A DNA stretch of 64,000 nucleotides from Pseudomonas oryzihabitans (GTDB lineage: Bacteria > Pseudomonadota > Gammaproteobacteria > Pseudomonadales > Pseudomonadaceae). Below are positions 22,221 to 32,991 of this stretch, piece by piece. The stretch spans positions 1,888,001 to 1,952,000 of the forward strand of contig NZ_CP021645.1 of NCBI RefSeq assembly GCF_006384975.1, read 5' to 3'. Below the pieces are notes generated by a model. That model saw only the letters and a program-made list of their open reading frames with translations. It was not told the DNA's origin and searched no databases. Each line of letters begins with the position of its first letter. Position 1 is the first letter of the stretch. The position numbers and the translations under genes are program-made.

Positions 22221-23567
22221 TCAGGCAGTCTGACGTGCTTCCTCGATCTCGACGGCGTTCGGGCCGCGGGCGAGTTCGGTCTTCAGGGTCTGCTCGTCCA
22301 GCTGGCCGCACCACTTGGCGACCACGATGGAGGCCACGCCGTTGCCGACCAGGTTGGTCAGGGCGCGGGCTTCGGACATGAAGCGGTCGATACCCAGGAT
22401 CAGCGCCAGGCCAGCGACCGGTACGTGACCGACGGCGGACAGGGTGGCAGCCAGCACGATGAAGCCGCTCCCGGTGACGCCCGCAGCGCCCTTGGAGGAG
22501 ATCAGCAGCACCAGCAGCAGGGTGATCTGGTGGGTGATGTCCATCTGGGTGTTGGTGGCCTGGGCGATGAACACGGCGGCCATGGTCAGGTAGATGGAGG
22601 TACCGTCGAGGTTGAAGGAGTAGCCGGTGGGGATCACCAGGCCAACCACCGACTTCTCGGCACCCAGCTTCTGCATCTTGGTCAGCATGCGCGGCAGGGC
22701 GGACTCGGAAGACGAGGTACCCAGCACGATCAGCAGCTCTTCACGGATGTACTTGATGAACTTGAGGATGCTGAAGCCATGCACGCGCGCGACGGCGCCC
22801 AGCACCACCAGCACGAACAGCAGGCAGGTGACGTAGAAGCAGGCCATCAGGTAGCCCAGCTGCACCAGGGTGCCGACGCCGTATTTGCCGATGGTGAACG
22901 CCATGGCACCGAAGGCGCCGATGGGGGCGAGCTTCATGATGACGTTGATGATGTTGAAGAAGACGTGGGAGATGCGGTCGATGAAGTTGAACACCAGCTG
23001 ACCGGTCTCGCCCAGGCGGTGCAGGGCGTAGCCGAACAGCACGGCAAAGAACAGCACCTGGAGGATCTCACCGGTGGCGAAGGCGTTGACCACCGTCGAC
23101 GGGATGATGTTCATCAGGAAGTCAATGGTGCTCTGCTTCTCGCCGGCCGCGGCGTAGGCAGCGATGCCCTTGGTATCCAGGGTGCTGACGTCGACGTTCA
23201 TGCCGGCGCCCGGCTGGACGACGTTGACCACGATCAGGCCGATCAGCAGCGCGACGGTGGAGAAGATCTCGAAATACAGCAGCGCCATGCCGCCGGTCTT
23301 GCCCACGGCCTTCATGTTCTGCATGCCGGCGATACCGGTCACCACGGTGCAGAAGATGATGGGCGCGATGACCATCTTGATCAGCTTGATGAAACCGTCG
23401 CCCAGCGGCTTCATGGCAGCGCCGGTCTGGGGATAGAAGTGGCCGAGCAGAACACCCAGCACGATCGCCACGATCACCTGGAAGTACAGGCTCTTGTACA
23501 GCGGTTGCTTGACGTTTCGCTTGGGCGCGGGAGCAGTAGTAGTTGTTGTGTCGACGGTAGCTGTCAT
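22221..23567 (-). CDS. dctA: C4-dicarboxylate:proton symporter
   Basis: DctA takes up succinate, fumarate and malate across the inner membrane. The protein is 448 residues in the DAACS family. The core motifs are present: [18 protein letters not shown], the serine-rich [13 protein letters not shown], the [15 protein letters not shown] ion/substrate segment and [19 protein letters not shown]. The ATG at 23567 follows AAGGGA; the frame is open to 23759 but that upstream part is the leader. A sigma-54 promoter lies about 140 bases upstream. No dctBD pair is in the window. Confidence 0.96.
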   Translation of the reverse strand: MTATVDTTTTTAPAPKRNVKQPLYKSLYFQVIVAIVLGVLLGHFYPQTGAAMKPLGDGFIKLIKMVIAPIIFCTVVTGIAGMQNMKAVGKTGGMALLYFEIFSTVALLIGLIVVNVVQPGAGMNVDVSTLDTKGIAAYAAAGEKQSTIDFLMNIIPSTVVNAFATGEILQVLFFAVLFGYALHRLGETGQLVFNFIDRISHVFFNIINVIMKLAPIGAFGAMAFTIGKYGVGTLVQLGYLMACFYVTCLLFVLVVLGAVARVHGFSILKFIKYIREELLIVLGTSSSESALPRMLTKMQKLGAEKSVVGLVIPTGYSFNLDGTSIYLTMAAVFIAQATNTQMDITHQITLLLVLLISSKGAAGVTGSGFIVLAATLSAVGHVPVAGLALILGIDRFMSEARALTNLVGNGVASIVVAKWCGQLDEQTLKTELARGPNAVEIEEARQTA

Positions 23568-23706
23568 GGCTCGTTCCCTTGTGGCCACTGGCTGACGTCC
23601 TGTCTGAGTGGGCACCTGACTGAAAGTGGCTCTCTCATCCTGAGAGCTTTTTGTTGTGGATCCGGTGGTCGCGCTGACGGCAGCACCAGTATCTGGCTGG
23701 AATATA

Positions 23707-23722
23707 AGCAAGCGTCGTTCCA
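23707..23722 (-). promoter_or_regulatory. Sigma-54 (RpoN) promoter of dctA
   Basis: On the minus strand TGGAACGACGCTTGCT matches the -24/-12 consensus TGGCACG-N4-TTGCW with one mismatch; GG and GC have the correct spacing. Transcription would start near 23,695, giving a leader of about 130 bases. In other pseudomonads and rhizobia dctA is RpoN-dependent and activated by DctD, which supports this reading. Confidence 0.8.
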
Positions 23723-23818
23723 CTTTTATTACGCAATCAAAAGGCCAGCTTTCATGCACCTTTCAGCCAGGAGTCCAGGGAGCAGATGGCGGCGGAACCT
23801 CGCCATCCGACCGAAATG

Positions 23819-23855
23819 GGCGGAAATCCCCCACCGCCCTAGGCGGTTTTCCGCC
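23819..23855. repeat. Nested inverted repeat in the dctA/PPTase gap
   Basis: GGCGGAAA (23819-23826) pairs with TTTTCCGCC (23847-23855), and inside it CCGCC-CTA-GGCGG forms a second stem. It lies upstream of both divergent genes. It could be a REP-like hairpin or a protein-binding site. The rest of the 387-base gap holds the sigma-54 promoter and the dctA leader. Confidence 0.35.
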
Positions 23856-23954
23856 AGCCTGGGCCGGTAGTCGGCTATCCTTTAGCGCCCTGTTAGTGGA
23901 GTCCGTCGTGGCTGTTGGTAACCGCTCTTTCCTCTTCGGGATCGCCTGGTCGTC

Positions 23955-24695
23955 ATGCGCAGCCTGTCAGTGAACGACCTGCCGGGCTGCTGCAGTGCTC
24001 CCAGTGAATTAGCGCCCCTAAACCCCGAGCTGGCGGCGCTGGAAAGCCTCTGCTGCCGGTTCGACCCTACGCAGGTGAACCTCGAGCGTGATGCCCTGCG
24101 CCTGGGCCTCCAGCCTCCGGACAACATCCGCCGCGCCGTGGCCAAGCGCCAGGCCGAATACCTCGCCGGCCGCCTGTGCGCCCGGGAAGCCCTGCTCCGG
24201 TTGAGCGGCATCGACGTCGTGCCGGGTCACTCCAGCGAGCACCGGGGACCGGTCTGGCCTAGCGGCCATGTCGGCGCCATCACCCACAGCCAAGGCTGGG
24301 CCGCTGCGGTGGCCGGCCGTCAGCAGGACTATCTGGGACTCGGCTTGGATGTCGAAGCCCTGCTCGAACCCACCAAGGCCTTGCGCCTGGCCGAGCAGAT
24401 CCTCACGCCGACCGAACTGGAGCGGCTCGGTCCGCTGGACGAAACCGAACAGGCCTTCGCCATCACCCTGGCCTTTTCCGCCAAGGAGAGCCTGTTCAAG
24501 GCCTTGTATCCACAGGTACGGCAGATGTTCTTCTTCCAGGACGCCGAGCTCCTCGACCTTCGACCAACCGGCACCTTCGGCATCCGCCTGCTGCTCGACC
24601 TCTCCCCGCGCTGGCAGGCCGGCGCGCAGTTGGAGGGCTATTTTCGCCTGGACGAGGAAAACCGCCTGCTGACGCTGTTGGCACCCAAGGCCTGA
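23955..24695 (+). CDS. 4'-phosphopantetheinyl transferase (EntD/PcpS family)
   Basis: A 246-residue PPTase that transfers the phosphopantetheine arm of CoA to carrier proteins. The two catalytic motifs are clear: GLGLDVEALL (Mg-binding Asp/Glu) and FSAKESLFKALYP. The early segment RQAEYLAGRLCAREAL and the ITHSQGWAAAV motif are typical of EntD/PcpS. Pseudomonas often has a single broad-range enzyme (PcpS) that serves fatty-acid ACP and siderophore synthetases; whether this is the only one cannot be told here. The start ATG has no strong ribosome site, so it may shift slightly. Confidence 0.9.
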   Translation: MRSLSVNDLPGCCSAPSELAPLNPELAALESLCCRFDPTQVNLERDALRLGLQPPDNIRRAVAKRQAEYLAGRLCAREALLRLSGIDVVPGHSSEHRGPVWPSGHVGAITHSQGWAAAVAGRQQDYLGLGLDVEALLEPTKALRLAEQILTPTELERLGPLDETEQAFAITLAFSAKESLFKALYPQVRQMFFFQDAELLDLRPTGTFGIRLLLDLSPRWQAGAQLEGYFRLDEENRLLTLLAPKA

Positions 24696-24970
24696 GCACG
24701 GCTGCGTTCTTTATAAAGGAAAGGTCACCGTTTCCTTGGCTCGCTGAGTGACCAGGGTAGGCATTGGGCTGTAGGGGCAGAACGTCGCAGTCGCTATCTA
24801 CCGTTTTCTTATGGTGAGGAAAATCCTCATAGCGAACCGGTATATCTGCCGACCGCTGACAGTCCAGCACACCCGCCGCCTGTACGTTATTTGACCACCC
24901 CGCTCTGATCCCAGCCTTCACGCGCACTGGCTGGGCACCACCCCCAGGATACCCCTCAGTCCCGAACAGC

Positions 24971-24990
24971 TTATCCACGTCTTATCCACA
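24971..24990 (+). promoter_or_regulatory. Two adjacent DnaA boxes upstream of nrdA
   Basis: TTATCCACG (24971-24979) and the consensus TTATCCACA (24982-24990) lie in direct orientation about 340 bases before nrdA. DnaA boxes control nrdAB transcription in E. coli, so the same link to replication initiation is likely. The rest of the 629-base gap (24696-25324) has no gene; it holds the leader of nrdA with AAGGGAG just before its ATG. Confidence 0.7.
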
Positions 24991-25008
24991 GCCGGAAACG
25001 TGACAAAC

Positions 25009-25055
25009 GCGACATCTAGTGGCCCTTGCACCCCCGCACCACCATATATAGCAGT
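25009..25055 (+). promoter_or_regulatory. Candidate NrdR box pair
   Basis: ACATCTAGTG (around 25012-25021) and ACCATATATAGC (25041-25052) each resemble the AT-centred palindromic NrdR box, with centres about 30 bases apart, close to the three-turn spacing of paired NrdR sites. The match is partial, so this is only a candidate for repression of nrdAB by NrdR. Confidence 0.35.
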
Positions 25056-25324
25056 TCGTCGGCATGACCTGGGACGGCGAAACACCCCTCTGTCAAGACT
25101 GTCTTCCCTAACGAGGAGGGCTTATCCTGTCGCCCGAATTATGAATTTCCAGGGTCCCTGACCCCGAACGCCGGCTCCTGCGGGAATCGGCGCTGGTACG
25201 GCTTTTCGTTGGAATCTTCATTGGTAAAGGCGCGACAGGCAGTCGTCGCGCAGGCACTGAGCCAACACTCTTCTGGACCGCCGGCTCGCCGACGGTCCCC
25301 TCTTTCCGATCAAGGGAGATCCGC

Positions 25325-28240
<2,916 letters not shown>

Positions 28241-28275
28241 CACCCAGCCCTCTCTAGCAGAGGGCCGCTCTCCAT

Positions 28276-28431
28276 CCCCTCTCCCTCTGGGAGAGGGTTA
28301 GGGTGAGGGTCACACCCCACCCGCGCACCGCTCTTATCCCCTCTCCCCTCGGGAGAGGGTTAGGGTGAGGGCCAACCCCCACACCCACAGCTCCAGACCC
28401 CCTCTCCCCCGGGAGAGGGCTAGGGTGAGGG
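28276..28431. repeat. Three phased REP copies between nrdA and nrdB
   Basis: A 34-base unit occurs three times, at 28276-28309, 28338-28371 and 28398-28431. Each has a hairpin (CCCTCTCCC with GGGAGAGGG) followed by TTAGGGTGAGGG or CTAGGGTGAGGG. The period is 62 then 60 bases, while the spacers are unrelated. It resembles a widespread proteobacterial REP element. Its position in the operon could reduce or process the transcript between nrdA and nrdB. Confidence 0.85.
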
Positions 28432-28476
28432 CCACGCCGCCCCGCCCCCACCACACAGCCACCCAGGAGACACCCC

Positions 28477-29727
28477 ATGCTGAACTGGGACGAATTCGAC
28501 AAAGACGACGAAACCACCACCGCCAAGCCCGCCCAGGCTGCCGGCCAGCAGGCGCCCGCCCAGACCGAGCGCCTGGATTCCGAAGGCGACGCCCTGGTCC
28601 ATGACGCCCGCGCCCTGTCCGCCGATGACTCCGATGCCGTGGCCCGCGCCAAGGCCGCGTTGAACGAGCTGGACATCCAGGAAGGCCTGGACGACTTGGA
28701 AGGCTCCTCCGCCCGCGTGCACGTCGGCGACAAGCAGATGATCAACGCCCGCGCCGACCTCAACCAGCTCGTGCCCTTCAAGTACGATTGGGCCTGGCAG
28801 AAGTACCTGGATGGTTGCGCCAACCACTGGATGCCCCAGGAAGTGAACATGAACGCCGACATCGCGACCTGGAAGAGCGCGGACGGCCTCACCGAGGACG
28901 AGCGTCGCATCGTCAAGCGCAACCTCGGCTTCTTCTCCACCGCCGACTCCCTGGTAGCCAACAACCTGGTCCTGGCCGTCTACCGCCTGATCACCAACCC
29001 CGAATGCCGCCAGTACATCCTGCGCCAGGCCTTCGAAGAGGCGATCCACACCCACGCCTACCAGTACTGCATCGAGTCGCTGGGCATGGATGAAGGCGAG
29101 ATCTTCAACATGTACCACGAGATCCCGAGCGTCGCGAAGAAGGCGAGCTGGGGCCTGAAGTACACCCGCTCCATCTCCGACCCCGAGTTCAAGACCGGCA
29201 CCCCGGAGACCGATCGCCAGTTCCTCAAGAACCTGATCGCCTACTACTGCGTACTGGAAGGCATCTTCTTCTACTGCGGCTTCACCCAGATTCTCTCCAT
29301 GGGCCGCCGCAACAAGATGACCGGCACCGCCGAGCAGTTCCAGTACATCCTGCGTGACGAGTCCATGCACCTGAACTTCGGCATCGACATGATCAACCAG
29401 ATCAAGATCGAGAATCCCCATCTGTGGGATGCCCAGATGAAGGACGAAGCCACCCAGATGATCCTCCAGGGCACCCAGCTGGAAATCGAATACGCCCGCG
29501 ACACCATGCCCCGCGGCGTGCTGGGTATGAACGCGGCGATGATGGAGGACTACCTCAAGTTCATCGCCAACCGCCGCCTAACCCAGATCGGCCTCAAGGA
29601 AGAATACCCGGGCGCCACCAACCCCTTCCCCTGGATGAGCGAGATCATGGACCTCAAGAAGGAGAAGAACTTCTTCGAGACGCGGGTGATCGAGTATCAG
29701 ACGGGTGGGGCGTTGAGCTGGGATTGA
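28477..29727 (+). CDS. nrdB: Class Ia ribonucleotide reductase, small subunit
   Basis: NrdB houses the diiron-tyrosyl radical cofactor for NrdA. The protein is 416 residues. The segment [13 protein letters not shown] supplies Glu188, His191 and the probable radical Tyr195, matching E. coli Glu115/His118/Tyr122. Later ligands lie in [11 protein letters not shown] and [11 protein letters not shown]. The N-terminus (about residues 1-75) is a charged, Ala-rich extension beyond the E. coli protein. The ATG at 28477 follows AGGAG, 236 bases after nrdA. AT-rich DNA starts right after its stop. Confidence 0.97.
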   Translation: MLNWDEFDKDDETTTAKPAQAAGQQAPAQTERLDSEGDALVHDARALSADDSDAVARAKAALNELDIQEGLDDLEGSSARVHVGDKQMINARADLNQLVPFKYDWAWQKYLDGCANHWMPQEVNMNADIATWKSADGLTEDERRIVKRNLGFFSTADSLVANNLVLAVYRLITNPECRQYILRQAFEEAIHTHAYQYCIESLGMDEGEIFNMYHEIPSVAKKASWGLKYTRSISDPEFKTGTPETDRQFLKNLIAYYCVLEGIFFYCGFTQILSMGRRNKMTGTAEQFQYILRDESMHLNFGIDMINQIKIENPHLWDAQMKDEATQMILQGTQLEIEYARDTMPRGVLGMNAAMMEDYLKFIANRRLTQIGLKEEYPGATNPFPWMSEIMDLKKEKNFFETRVIEYQTGGALSWD

Positions 29728-29800
29728 AAGAGTTTATCAAGGCTCCTTAAAACACCTATTTGCTTATAGCATCTACTCAAAACCACCAGGGGAGATAAGC

Positions 29801-29956
29801 ATGTTTTTAGGTTTCTTTATAATGGCAGCCGGCATATTAGCTTTAGCCGAAGCCATAGGGCTAATTGGTGCAAATGTAAAATGGGGAATTCCACTAGCCA
29901 TTACTTGCTTTGGCGCATCGCTTATATGGGAAGCAATCCAAAAGCGTAAAACCTAG
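29801..29956 (+). CDS. Small two-helix membrane protein (51 aa)
   Basis: A short open frame with a strong ribosome site, AGGGGAG at 29788-29794, six bases before its ATG. The product has 51 residues: an N-terminal hydrophobic helix (about 2-23, FLGFFIMAAGILALAEAIG), then a second around WGIPLAITCFGASLIW, and a basic tail EAIQKRKT. It has AT-rich codon use like its neighbours. An intrinsic terminator begins 4 bases after the stop. Family unknown. Its size and hydrophobicity would suit a regulatory peptide or a toxin-like membrane protein, which is only a guess. Confidence 0.65.
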   Translation: MFLGFFIMAAGILALAEAIGLIGANVKWGIPLAITCFGASLIWEAIQKRKT

Positions 29957-29960
29957 AATA

Positions 29961-29990
29961 AAAGAAGGGCCGCGCTTGCGGCCCTTCTTT
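29961..29990 (+). terminator. Intrinsic terminator/attenuator between the small membrane protein and the nucleotidase
   Basis: AAAGAAGGGCCGC (29961-29973), loop GCTT, and GCGGCCCTTCTTT (29978-29990) form a perfect 13-base-pair stem with a T-rich end. It ends at the base before the first possible ATG of the nucleotidase, so that gene would need read-through or an unusual promoter. Confidence 0.85.
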
Positions 29991-30005
29991 ATGGGAGTCA
30001 AAAAA

Positions 30006-30941
30006 TTGCCCTATGATCTTGAAAAGCGCTTAGTGATCGGACTAGCGTCTAGCGCACTCTTTAATCTTGAAGAGTCTGACAATGTTTTTAGGACTCAAGG
30101 AGAGGAGGCCTATCGAAAATATCAACGAGAACACCAAGACACACCACTACCTAACGGCGTCGCATTCCCATTCATTAGACGAATACTATCCCTCAACAAT
30201 TTAAATCCGAAAGATCCATTAGTAGAAGTAATTTTAATGTCTAGAAATGACCCTGACACGGGTCTAAGGGTAATGAAATCGATTGAATTTAATAATTTAC
30301 CAATATCTAGAGCGGTGTTCCTGCAGGGGAGATCGCCTCAAGACTACATTCCCGCACTAAAAATTAGTCTATTTCTATCTGCAAACGAAAAAGATGTAAA
30401 TCAAGCAACAATTGCTGGATACCCAGCAGGCCAGGTTTTAAAAACAAACTCATACGAAGACCCCGATGACAGTGAGCTGAGAATAGCGTTTGACTTTGAT
30501 GGAGTACTAGCTGACGACGAGGCGGAAGCAATCTTTCAAAAAGATCGTGATCTTTCTGTCTTTCATCAATATGAGAAAAATCTTGTTGACACCCCTCATA
30601 ACCCTGGACCACTTGCTGAATTTCTAAAGAAAATTTCAAAAATCCAAAAAATAGAGCAAACCCAAAAAATTAATGATCTTTCGTATAGCCCAATATTGAA
30701 CATTAGCATAGTAACAGCGAGGAACGCGCCCTCACACGAGCGAGTTATAAATACGATGCGAGCATGGGATATAACGGTAAACGAGGCTTTTTTCCTAGGA
30801 GGAATTGAAAAGAGATCTGTCTTGAACGTATTAAAGCCACACATATTTTTCGATGATCAAAGGCTACACCTAGACCCATCATCTTCTACTTTACCTTCAG
30901 TTCATATCCCCTTCGGCGTAGCAAACACACCCAAGCTATAA
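30006..30941 (+). CDS. 5'-nucleotidase (NT5C-like family)
   Basis: A cytosolic nucleotidase of about 311 residues. The order of segments fits the bacterial 5'-nucleotidase family (PF06189): PYDLEKRLVIGLASSALFNL, YRKYQREHQDTPLPNGVAFP, LVEVILMSRNDPDTGLRV, SLFLSANEKDVNQA, and a HAD-like FDFDGVLADDEAE with acidic catalytic residues. Members dephosphorylate (deoxy)nucleoside monophosphates. I prefer the TTG at 30006, because GGGAG lies 8 bases before it and homologues begin M-PYDL; the ATG at 29991 has no ribosome site and touches the terminator. AT-rich coding and a location next to nrdAB suggest acquired control of nucleotide pools. Confidence 0.8.
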   Translation: MPYDLEKRLVIGLASSALFNLEESDNVFRTQGEEAYRKYQREHQDTPLPNGVAFPFIRRILSLNNLNPKDPLVEVILMSRNDPDTGLRVMKSIEFNNLPISRAVFLQGRSPQDYIPALKISLFLSANEKDVNQATIAGYPAGQVLKTNSYEDPDDSELRIAFDFDGVLADDEAEAIFQKDRDLSVFHQYEKNLVDTPHNPGPLAEFLKKISKIQKIEQTQKINDLSYSPILNISIVTARNAPSHERVINTMRAWDITVNEAFFLGGIEKRSVLNVLKPHIFFDDQRLHLDPSSSTLPSVHIPFGVANTPKL

Positions 30942-30950
30942 ATACTTAAA

Positions 30951-31271
30951 ATGCTCGAATTCTCTACACTATCAGCACTTTCAATAATAATTGCCACATG
31001 GTCAATAAGCTCTGGCAGCCTTTATCGAAATCCTTCTCTACTACTTATAACAGGACTTCTTCTTTCCCTATATGGAGCATTCTTAACAACCACCTTAAAC
31101 ACACTATCTAACAGCTCTGTCTTTACAAAAATCTTTGAATCACTACCTCTATCTGCTGCGATAATAAATTACACAATTGCAGCTGCGGGCGGAAGCCTAA
31201 TTGCATCAGGAATACTTTTAAAAGCTCAGGCTACTCACGAAAAAGAAAAAAGAACGCCAAGAAAATACTAA
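30951..31271 (+). CDS. Membrane protein, reading frame possibly broken near its 3' end
   Basis: A 106-residue protein in the standard frame, with hydrophobic helices at about 8-20, 28-48 and 68-92 and a basic end (HEKEKRTPRKY). It starts 9 bases after the nucleotidase stop and has the same AT-rich codons, so the two form a pair. Near its end a run of A-rich codons (31239-31253) is followed by an open -1 frame that goes on to 31453 with highly charged, coiled-coil-like content. That frame has no ATG, GTG or TTG before the overlap. Family unknown. Confidence 0.6.
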   Translation: MLEFSTLSALSIIIATWSISSGSLYRNPSLLLITGLLLSLYGAFLTTTLNTLSNSSVFTKIFESLPLSAAIINYTIAAAGGSLIASGILLKAQATHEKEKRTPRKY

Positions 31272-31453
31272 AAATATTACTTAAAGAGCAGCAGCGGGCA
31301 AATCAACAAGATGACGATTTAAAAATAAGAGCAAAAGATCTAAGCGACCGTGAATTCGATATCGAGCTAGCCCGTGTAAAAGAAAGAAAAAAAAGAGCAA
31401 CCGTAGAGGTGATCGCTGCAAAATTAACCTACAAGCATCTGCTCGACGATTAG
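31241..31453 (+). pseudogene. Charged coiled-coil segment in the -1 frame, probable continuation of the membrane protein
   Basis: About 70 codons without a stop, ending TAG at 31451-31453. They encode a strongly charged helix with segments such as LLKEQQRANQQDDD, LSDREFDIELARVKERKK and VEVIAAKLTYKHLLDD. Sense codons are like those of the upstream gene. There is no usable start codon, so it is either the C-terminal part of the membrane protein separated by a one-base indel, or the product of a -1 slip on the A-rich tract. Labelled pseudogene for want of a better type. Confidence 0.5.
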
Positions 31454-31663
31454 ATCTATAAATCTTTATACCTTACATTACACCAAATCCACACTAACAC
31501 CCCAACCACTCTCAGGTGCAATCTTAAATCTGTACGCTTTATGATAGTTTTTCTACCCACTAGCGTTAGCACCACTATGACTAAATAGTTTTTTGTCCCA
31601 TTTTCTTTGTCATAGTAACTCTATGGTGTTATTAATAACTTTGTAATTACCCAAGGACGAACC

Positions 31664-32707
31664 GTGCCCCGCTGGACCGACCAACCCGCCACCGATACGG
31701 ATGCCGTCTTCGATTTTATCCTCGAGTTCTCCGGTACCTTCCTGCGGCGTCATGCTTCGCTGCTGGCCAAGATGCTGCCGCCGACGTTGGGCTTTGGGAT
31801 GTTCCTGGCCTATTTCGCCCGTAATCACTTCTATCCCAGCTTCGATCTCTTCCAGTTCTCGTCGCTGCTGCTGGCGGCTGCCTGCCTGGGTTTCCTGACC
31901 ATAGGCGCCTTCGTTGCGGCGCTGTTCCTGCCGGGGGCCTGGGTTTATTACGGCTTTATCAATACGCCGGCGATCAAGGAAGACATCACCTATGCCCTGC
32001 CCTATCGAGGCGAAGGGCGCTTTCGCAAGATAATGCTGCTGATGGCGCTGGTGTTCTTCGTGCCCTATCTGCTGGCGGGGTTCAGCGATGCGGCCATCCT
32101 CTTCGTCGATCCTGAGCTGTTCCTCGGAGTTTCACTGCTGGCGCCCATACCTATCACGCTGTTGGCAGGCATCACTGTGCAGTGGCTGTACGAGCTACGC
32201 CGTTTCAGTTTTTTGAAGTTCGTCTGGCAGGCGTATCTCCCAACGATGGTGGTGGGCTACTTCATCCTTTGGATGCTGATACAGACCTATCCACTGGTGG
32301 AAGGCTGGTCGCCTCTCGCGAAGTGGGCCACGCTCGCTGCAGCGCCTTTCGCCATTGCTTTTGTCGCGACCTCCACATCCATGGTGTTCATCGCGGGTTG
32401 GCAGGTGGCGTTGATGTTTTCCTCGATCTTCGCCTTTATCCTGGCTGGCTACAGTGGCGCCCTCACTACCCTACCCGAAACGATGGTCAAGACGCTGGGC
32501 CTGGGTAACTACCAGGCCAAGGCCATCGTGCTGGATGCCTCCTATTGCGCCAAGGAACAGGCCAAGGTGCTGCCTACCAATGACCAGTGCGTGCTGCAGG
32601 ATGTGCAGGTGGTCTGGTCGTTGGGTGAGGCCTTCGTGCTGCGGCTGGCGGATGACAGCACGGCGCGGTTGCCGGCCTCGGCGATTCGGGCGCTAGTGAA
32701 GCTCTAG
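31664..32707 (+). CDS. Polytopic membrane protein of unknown function
   Basis: A 347-residue protein with about seven hydrophobic segments spread over residues 45-270 and a soluble C-terminal part (about 275-347) that contains two Cys (SYCAKEQ and NDQCVLQ). The start is GTG 31664 with AAGGAC upstream. Its base composition is GC-rich like the core genome, although its 5' flank is AT-rich, so it marks the right border of the island. I do not recognise the family. A repeat element follows about 80 bases after the stop. Confidence 0.7.
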   Translation: MPRWTDQPATDTDAVFDFILEFSGTFLRRHASLLAKMLPPTLGFGMFLAYFARNHFYPSFDLFQFSSLLLAAACLGFLTIGAFVAALFLPGAWVYYGFINTPAIKEDITYALPYRGEGRFRKIMLLMALVFFVPYLLAGFSDAAILFVDPELFLGVSLLAPIPITLLAGITVQWLYELRRFSFLKFVWQAYLPTMVVGYFILWMLIQTYPLVEGWSPLAKWATLAAAPFAIAFVATSTSMVFIAGWQVALMFSSIFAFILAGYSGALTTLPETMVKTLGLGNYQAKAIVLDASYCAKEQAKVLPTNDQCVLQDVQVVWSLGEAFVLRLADDSTARLPASAIRALVKL

Positions 32708-32786
32708 ACGAAAATAAGGTTTAGCTTTCGCCATATCTTGGTCCACGGCTAGTCACGGGCAAGACCACTCAGCGAAAGCCTGAATG

Positions 32787-32878
32787 TGCGTAGGGTGAAC
32801 AACGCGAAGCTTGTCCACCATGGGGGCTTGATCGCAGCGTCTACGTGGAAAAGGCTGCGCCGTTTTCTACCCTACGCA
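32787..32878. repeat. Dispersed REP-type element, copy 1
   Basis: The block begins TGCGTAGGGT and ends ACCCTACGCA, an exact 10-base terminal inverted repeat. Inside, GGTGAACAA...TTGTCCACC and GTGGAAAAGG...CGTTTTCTAC form two more stems. Related copies occur at 36234-36315 and, more distantly, at 55174 and 55331. The 284-base gap holding it has no gene. Confidence 0.7.
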
Positions 32879-32991
32879 AGGCTGGCATACCGTTACTCAC
32901 GGATGACCCCATAGTGGCGAGAAGTGCTCTCGCAAGATCCTGCTAAGGGCATGAGGCTTTTAATACCCCGTGGCGCCCTGCTGGACCAAGA

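Larger units (their letters stand above)
29728..31663. other. AT-rich island (probable horizontal acquisition)
   Basis: From just after nrdB to just before the gene at 31664 the base composition drops sharply: A/T-rich codons (AAA, ATA, TTA, AAT) dominate, in contrast to the G/C-ending codons on both sides. It holds a 51-residue membrane protein, a terminator, a 5'-nucleotidase and a membrane protein with a -1 frame extension. I see no integrase, tRNA end or clear direct repeats at the borders. The last 210 bases (31454-31663) carry no gene and may hold the promoter for the next gene. Confidence 0.8.

Noticed and set aside
24496..24978. A 160-codon minus-strand frame between the PPTase and nrdA
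   Set aside because: Mostly antisense to the PPTase gene; no similarity, no ribosome site.
24971..24990. Replication origin at the DnaA boxes
   Set aside because: Only two boxes, no AT-rich unwinding element nearby and no dnaA, dnaN, rpmH or gidA; a regulatory role for nrdAB fits better.
28276..28431. CRISPR array
   Set aside because: The units are hairpins followed by a fixed tail, only three copies, and spacers of 26-28 bases look like related low-complexity sequence; no cas genes. It is a REP cluster.
29728..31663. Prophage or integrative element
   Set aside because: No integrase, no attachment-site repeats and no tRNA at the borders; only the base composition supports acquisition.
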